Positions 59,001 through 64,000 of a DNA stretch of 64,000 nt are shown one piece after another. The stretch spans positions 7,164,704 through 7,228,703 of the forward strand of contig FN649728.1 in NCBI GenBank assembly GCA_000310025.1. Reading direction: 5' to 3'. The notes beneath the pieces were generated by a model that had not been told where the DNA came from, did no database searches, and worked only from the letters and a program-made list of their open reading frames with translations. A program made the translations under genes and the position numbers. Numbering within the stretch: the stretch's first letter is position 1; the number at the start of each line of letters is the position of its first letter. This DNA comes from Ectocarpus siliculosus. Its lineage: Eukaryota > Sar > Phaeophyceae > Ectocarpales > Ectocarpaceae.

Positions 59001-59060
59001 GAGGAGGTATTTCCGTCGTCGCCGAAAACGAACCTGGCGGGTGTCCATGGTCCAACTTAG
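56040..59060 (+). CDS. Multi-exon protein of probable transposon ancestry; two frame breaks
   Basis: Exons by sequence: 56040-56126, 56359-56428, 56744-56862, 57153 to about 57540, 57799-59060. The first three junctions are in phase and use tctcgtag|gg, attctag|gt and ttttcag|ga acceptors with gtgagc, gtacct and gtgaga donors. The N-terminus is acidic (SPAEDSDDRAHGGDSPTP; EDLDDDDMVGEDSEDELEQD). The large last exon has VLYYIAGWLLSKAWSRKRR, like the Y.AG segment near the C-terminus of several eukaryotic transposases, then GLLFPTLAWYEFVFHVENG. It continues with a SAP-like helix pair (KPQLFELTKGTLVDLIK...KKEFLVNALL) and an acidic tail (DFDEDFLGRSIDFEEVF). Frame breaks: one within exon 4 (before about 57400) and one at a 9-C run (about 58285-58293), where one more C would join the frames. 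Either errors or decay. No catalytic residues were identified. Confidence 0.5.
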
Positions 59061-59279
59061 AAAGAGTTATCCTTTGACCATAGCTGATGTTGCGGGCGAT
59101 ACGGCAGTCTATGGGGTGGGTGAAACCAAGGGATGAGGGTCAGAGTTTACAGCCCTTGCAGGTCTCGAGAATTGGACTGCCTGTATCTGTGGGTTTGGTG
59201 TATCTGTTGAATCAATCGAATAATCGAATGGACTGCATCGTGTGCTGTTGGTCATCCCTGGTGTCCTGTTGTTGATGTA
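59061..59279. other. 3' flank of the 56-59 kb gene
   Basis: Short intergenic sequence between the stop codon and the MITE. No AATAAA signal stands out. Confidence 0.4.
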
Positions 59280-59281
59280 TA

Positions 59282-59788
59282 CTCCCTCTGCTCCCCAATA
59301 TAAGGCCGGTTCAAGAATTCATGAATATAAGGCTGGTTCGTAGTTTAGGCGGTTGGGTGTTCCTTATCGAGGGATTTTTTTTGCATGATGCTCGGACAGG
59401 ATAGGCGCTTCGTTAGGAAAAAAAAAACGGGACATTATTGTATCATCCCTACCCGTGAGAAATTAACTCCGGCGATGGTCGCAAGCGGAAATTGTAGGTA
59501 AGGATCTCTTTTTGTGTTTGTTTCTCCCGTACGGCCAACAAAAAAGAGTCGACCACCGTTTTCAATTGCTGAACCTTTGCCTTTGTTTTTGACCGGGAGA
59601 AAATGTCAGGGTGGCGATAATGAGACACTTGGAAGAACAGGAACGATGAGAAGAAATATTCATATTTTTTCGAGAAAAAAAAAATGTTTCTTACGAAAAA
59701 AAAAAGGGTCTTCTGACCGGGAATCGAACTCATGACCTCTTGCTTACAGGTTTGTCCGAACCGGCCTTTTGTTGGGGAGCAGAGGGAG
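59282..59788. mobile_element. Stowaway-like (Tc1/mariner-type) MITE with TA target duplication
   Basis: CTCCCTCTGCTCCCCAATAT continuing AAGGCCGGTTC (59282-59312) is inverted at 59758-59788 (GAACCGGCC...GGAGCAGAGGGAG) with two to three mismatches over 31 bp. Both ends are flanked by TA (59280-59281 and 59789-59790). The terminal CTCCCTC and AATATAAG match the well-known Stowaway pattern (CTCCCTCCGT...) of Tc1/mariner MITEs. The 507-bp interior has two A-runs and no coding capacity. A subterminal ATATAAGGCYGGTTC is repeated directly inside the left end (59325-59340). Confidence 0.85.
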
Positions 59789-59790
59789 TA

Positions 59791-60870
59791 CGAGTTGTTC
59801 GATGTCATGTTGCGCATACTTGTCGTTTGTAACCGTCGTTCAAACATATAATGTTACTCCCCTGACGCCTTTTCGGAGAGCTCTTGAAGAGACTGGTGAA
59901 CGCCTCGATTTTCGGCACGGCTGATGTCTCAGCTGGCGAGTAGTTTCGGAGGTTTTCACACATCTCAGGGGGAAGGGGAGGGGGGGGGGGGGGGGTTTCT
60001 TGTTGCACGTACGGGGTGTTGCAAAATCATGTTTCTCAGCATTGATATGTTGTAAGGTGTAATAAGTCCTGCATCGTCGCGGACGAGTGTGGTGCTTATC
60101 CTCTCGCGAAATGTTTGGGTTAATAATCATGGATTCTGAGCATTGGACGGTTTATTTCCAGGTGTCCATTGGAGACAGCCACGATAATTTGTTTTCGGCA
60201 TATATATACGTTTTACAGCACCCCCCTACACCCCCCCCCCCGCCCGAAGAAAAAACAATAGATATGGCCGGTTTGTGTGGGTAGGTGTGGGACGACATGT
60301 TCTACATCCAGGCGATCCCTTCATCTGAGGAACGTGACCAGGCCTCTGATACACCCATCACTTCATGCGACGCTTGAACAAAGTATGCCTATCGTAGTAG
60401 GTCTATATCTGTAGTCTCGCGCGCTGGAATGCACAACAAAAAATAAAGAGGGAACCAAATACTTCCTTAAACTGCTGGGTAGTCTTGCTCGCTAGAAGCG
60501 ACCCAAGGCACCCACGGTTACGGCCGCACCAACCCCGCTTCTACCGTGCACCACAAAATCGAAAAATAAACGAGTGAAGGTTACGTGTCTGCAACTCGAT
60601 ACCGGCTCATTATCCTCGTCCTTCATTCGTGTCTCCACACTCGATACCTCCATCGCTCATCACTACAAAACGACACAATCACACCGGAGTCCGATTGCCT
60701 CTCCCCACAACTGCTCTGTCATGAGCATGTGTCTCCCTCCCAATCCCATGCCGTGAACTTGTCACTACCATCTCGGAATGACGTGGGGACGTCCTAACAC
60801 AACATTATAAAGGCTTCCACATAGCCCTTATCCCACGTCCCCCAAGAGCCTCTATTTGGGCGGCATACTT
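59791..60870. other. No recognisable gene; poly-G tract
   Basis: A G-run lies at about 59980-59997 and C-runs at about 60222-60241. 3' flank of the P-element transposase pseudogene; no terminal inverted repeat could be paired because the other end lies outside the window. Confidence 0.4.
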
Positions 60871-63800
60871 CTACTTCGACGACGCGTATGGGTTGACTAT
60901 CGTCGACGAGCCCTGGGCGGCCGGGACGGAGGTCTCTACCACGGGGGTCGCCGCAAGGGGTTCGACGGAAATGTAACGCGGGCACAAAACGGCGTTCGGC
61001 GAATTCCTCGATCGCGAGCGCACGTTCTCGGCGGCCACCGCCTGTGTTACTGCCAACATGATTCTGCCCCTGTAATCGGAGACGTTGAAGTCATCCCCGG
61101 ACCGCGCGTTGCGGTTGAAGTTCGCCCGGGAACCTCCGTGTAGACCTCGGTTGAGGTCGCCACGTACAGACCTCTCTTTCGCCTGCGCCGCCGTGGGGTT
61201 CCTCAACGTCCCCAAGCCCGCACGGATGTGTGCGCAAACCAGTGTTCGAGAATGTCCTGTGGCGGTATGGGCGGAGGGGGTGGCGGTGGGCGGTGGGGGT
61301 GCAGACGGCATCTATTAGTTGCTTGATGTACGCATCTCCTGTGTGCTAAGGATTACATGGGCGCCTTCCGCTATCAAACGTTCCAGGCTCTGTCACACGG
61401 AGGAATCGGATCAAAACTAAAACGCCGTGGTTCGCTGTCAAACGTTCGAAATCGGCGCCAAAAAAATCGGCTCACAACAAAAAAAAACATCATCACCTGC
61501 TCCTCGAATATTTGTTTGTTTGGTCGCCCCGTCAACAGACCCCGCCAGGACGAAGTAGGGGGGGGCGTAGGGCCCCTAAGGAAGGTATCCGGACCCCCCC
61601 CCCTACAAATTCGTTGCTAGGTCGGCAACGGAAGGCGCCTATTGAGTTGTGCTACCTACGTTTCGTTACTAGCCTAACTTGGCTGAACGTGCGCGGGTTG
61701 ATGAACCGGTTGGCATTGGAGGAGAGATCGTCGACGCCGAAGCCCTCGGGGTGCTCGAAGAAGTAGCGGCAGGTAGCCACGAGCCCGAGGATGGTCAGGC
61801 GCAAGTCGAACCAAGACTCACGCGTGATGAAATGCTTCTTCCATCCCACGTCTCCGCCGCCGGTCGGGGGAGGGAACTCCTGCAGCATGTCGTTCCAATC
61901 GTCGAAGTACCTCAGAATCTCCATGAGCCTCTCGAGGATGGGGTCCTCAGCCGAAGTCACGTATCCCTTCATCTTGTTGATTTTCGCGCGACGCTCGAAC
62001 TTCGTGCGACCGTAGTCTCCTGTGTGCACGGCGAAATGAGCGGACGGTGTAAACGGAACATATAAATAGATGGCCAACACTTCAAACCTGCACCTGACGA
62101 GCCTTCCCGATACGAGATATCGGTCTATTTTAGCGTCGTCCGTGGATACCGACACAGGGGGAGACAGAGATCGATCATGATACCGACTGCGCCCATGCGG
62201 CCAGACCCAAGACCCCACGACCGGATGGTATACTCTCAATATTGCACACATGCCGTCGTTTTCGTGCCGAACCGCGTGTGGTTTCCTCACCGTTGAAGAT
62301 ATCTACGAAGTCGTTGAGGTGGACAGCCAGGCCCTCATAGCATCCCAGTGCAAGGTCCGGGGATTCGCCCCTCGTCTCCTGGTTGGCCCGAACTTCGCGG
62401 ATAGCTCGGACGATGGTCCCCGACACCACCTGACGAACAACAGCAAAATAAGAGAATAAGTCGGGATTGTACGTTAGGTCTTCGTGATGGTGGAAAACTT
62501 GCTGCCAAGCATGAACGTAATCATCCGGAAAAATAAATCCCATAGCCTGAACTTCCTTTTGCATCAAGAGGCTTAACGTTCGTGCTCCGAAGATTCCGCA
62601 ACTTTGAACTCAACCTTTCATCACCTTCGCAGAAAGCTTGACGTTCATGCAGGTGAAATTAGTCCTGTTGAACGCGCCCACTGGCATGCCTGGGAAGATG
62701 GTCAAGGTGGCAGCTCGTTCCTCGGGAGTCATGCTGTCGTTGTCGTACTCGACGTCGTTGTACACTCGTTGCGCGGTCTTCAGGGAAAACTGAGAAAACT
62801 TCAACTCGTCCTGGTCGGTGACGCACCACATCCCCAGCTGGCGCTGCTTGGCGGGGATGTCGCTGTGCCAAAGGGCGTTGACGATCTTCTTGAGAATGTG
62901 CATGGGGTCGCTCATGTTGAATACCTCGTGAAGATGAACGGGGTGCAGGAACCCGACCTTGAAGCCAGCGAACGAGCCCTCCTTCGGCCCCTTGATCCAA
63001 TGACAGAACCCTAAAATTGCCGCGTGTGTCTGAAAAGAACGGCTGCCGAGAGGCGTTCGCGAGGGCGCAATCGAGGGGAAAAGGGCATATCGTCAAGTAC
63101 GGCTCCACACACGGTCTTTCCGAGGTCATTCACTCGGACATCAACAAAGTGACCTCTCCGAGCCTACACACTCCACTCAACCCTTTCGATATCGACGCAA
63201 TATGTGGGACAACCCGCAGTCACTAGATAGCAACGTCGACAAAAAAAAAAAAAAACACTCACTGCTCAGGTGCACCATCGCATTCGGTGGCTATGACGTC
63301 GAAGGCCTTGTCCGGGTGGGCCATCGCAAGATAACGCATGGCCCGGATCAACATGCGTTGGATGTAGTCCGTGCTGAGAGAGCGGACAGCCTCGCGCCAC
63401 ACGACGAACTTGTACTCCGGCTTGCCGATGCTCACGAAGAACATCTGTGTTTTTCGAATAGAGTGGGCAGGGATGAACGACCACGTGAGCGTGTCTCAGT
63501 GTTTGGGGGTGTGCGACTGCCTCGTCAAGAACGATGAAGGCAAAAATCGCGAAGGCAGATCCGTCGCGCGTCACCGGATCGGGCAACGATACGAAGCCAA
63601 ACTCAGTCTGTGAACTCGACACCCGGTACGAATTCGACACAGCACGATTACACTAAACCCGACCGAGAGGTATCTGGTTCCCTACCTCGACGTATTGCGT
63701 GGCGACAATCTTTTCCAGAATTGGCTCTACTTCCTTTACAACCCCCCCCTCGTGCTTGTAGATGGGGTTGAAGAACGTCGTCTCGTCCACGAGGCCCGTG

Positions 63801-63922
63801 AACCCCCCCCCATTGGGTGCGAAACTAAAACCGTTCTTGTTGAGGTGCATGAGGTCCCACGTCAAGACCCCCATCAGGTCGACCTTGTCAGCGTCTTGCG
63901 TGGCCGCGAGCTTCCCGTATTT
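60871..63922 (-). pseudogene. P-element-superfamily (THAP9-like) transposase, decayed; 5' end outside window
   Basis: Six minus-strand exons in order: A 63922-63686, B 63607-63518, C 63444-63263, D 63042-62291, E 62019-61679, F 61256-60871, all with GT-AG borders and matching phases. They encode, in P-transposase order, LMGVLTWDLMHLNKNGFSF with GFTGLVDE; YLAMAHPDKAFDVIATECDG joined across the C-D intron to APEHRSF; FNMSDPMHILKKIVNAL (the D-P-H-x-L-K motif of the GTP-binding/RNase H region); CMNVKLSAKVM; FITRESWFDLRLTILGLV; and DILEHWFAHIRAGLG...NPTAAQA. Lesions: in-frame TGA at 62612-62610 (a CGA-to-TGA change would explain it) and a CA-dinucleotide gain near 61226-61233 that shifts frame in exon F. 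The N-terminal THAP DNA-binding domain would lie to the right of the window. Family by motif series; inactivity seen directly. Confidence 0.8.
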
Positions 63923-64000
63923 CTGGACACAACGGGAGTAAGGGGTAGAGTTAGAAAACAATTGCATCTAACCCACAATCCTCGGAGGCGAATGCAGTGC
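63923..64000. other. Window edge inside an intron of the transposase pseudogene
   Basis: The acceptor tgtccag|aaatac at 63922 implies that an intron occupies this edge and that 5' exons continue beyond it. Confidence 0.6.

Noticed and set aside
59700-59790. tRNA-like GGTCATGAGTTCGATTCCCG on the minus strand
   Set aside because: The T-stem does not pair and no acceptor or D-arm is present; the segment is part of the Stowaway-like MITE.

Overview
The window looks like nuclear DNA of a photosynthetic stramenopile, most probably a brown alga related to Ectocarpus. This is inferred, not proven. The support is: gene fragments broken by introns with GT-AG borders; long gene-poor stretches rich in GCAGCAG/CAACAA triplets; CCCTAA telomere-type repeats; a Golgi-type sulfotransferase-like gene; a Na+/K+-ATPase-like P-type ATPase remnant; and a mix of LINE, copia, P-element, Stowaway-like and foldback elements. 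I see no rRNA, complete tRNA, operon, CRISPR array or prokaryotic signal. A run of exactly 100 N (52681-52780) marks an assembly gap.

Layout. 0.5-2.5 kb: four exons of an unrecognised minus-strand gene, one frameshifted. 2.65-3.97 kb: a nearly perfect palindromic foldback element. 4.5-6.6 kb: scattered minus-strand exons of a dead P-type (IIC, Na+/K+-like) ATPase. 7-20 kb: almost wholly old repeats, with segmental duplications, minisatellites and two interstitial telomere-repeat tracts, plus one small hypothetical exon at 14.1-14.6 kb. 20.6-22.0 kb: a two-exon sulfotransferase-like gene, the best-preserved host gene here. 25.9-27.9 kb: a broken LINE. 30.4-31.9 kb: a broken copia-like gag/integrase, abutting a truncated foldback element. 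36.3-38.1 kb: a coiled-coil relic and a TIR element with an internal satellite. 38.2-40.4 kb: a paralogue of 7.4-8.9 kb. 41.8-47.4 kb: a probable autonomous DNA transposon with 17-bp perfect inverted ends, a decayed BED-finger gene and a nested foldback element. 48.7-55 kb: two copies of a 0.7-kb TIR family flanking a tandem/inverted 1.1-kb array around the gap. 56.0-59.1 kb: a plus-strand multi-exon gene of probable transposon ancestry, with frame breaks. 59.28-59.79 kb: a Stowaway-like MITE with TA target duplication. 60.9 kb to the right edge: a minus-strand P-element-superfamily transposase pseudogene.

The genes do not form a pathway; the region is a transposon graveyard around a few host genes. 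Because several repeats occur in interrupted and uninterrupted forms inside the window, individual insertion events can be read directly: a telomere-repeat insertion at about 18.58 kb and a 1.08-kb insertion with 7-bp target duplication at 10.7-11.8 kb. The strongest candidates for something undescribed are the BED-finger transposon at 41.8-47.4 kb and the foldback families that share GGGTATACCC palindromes.
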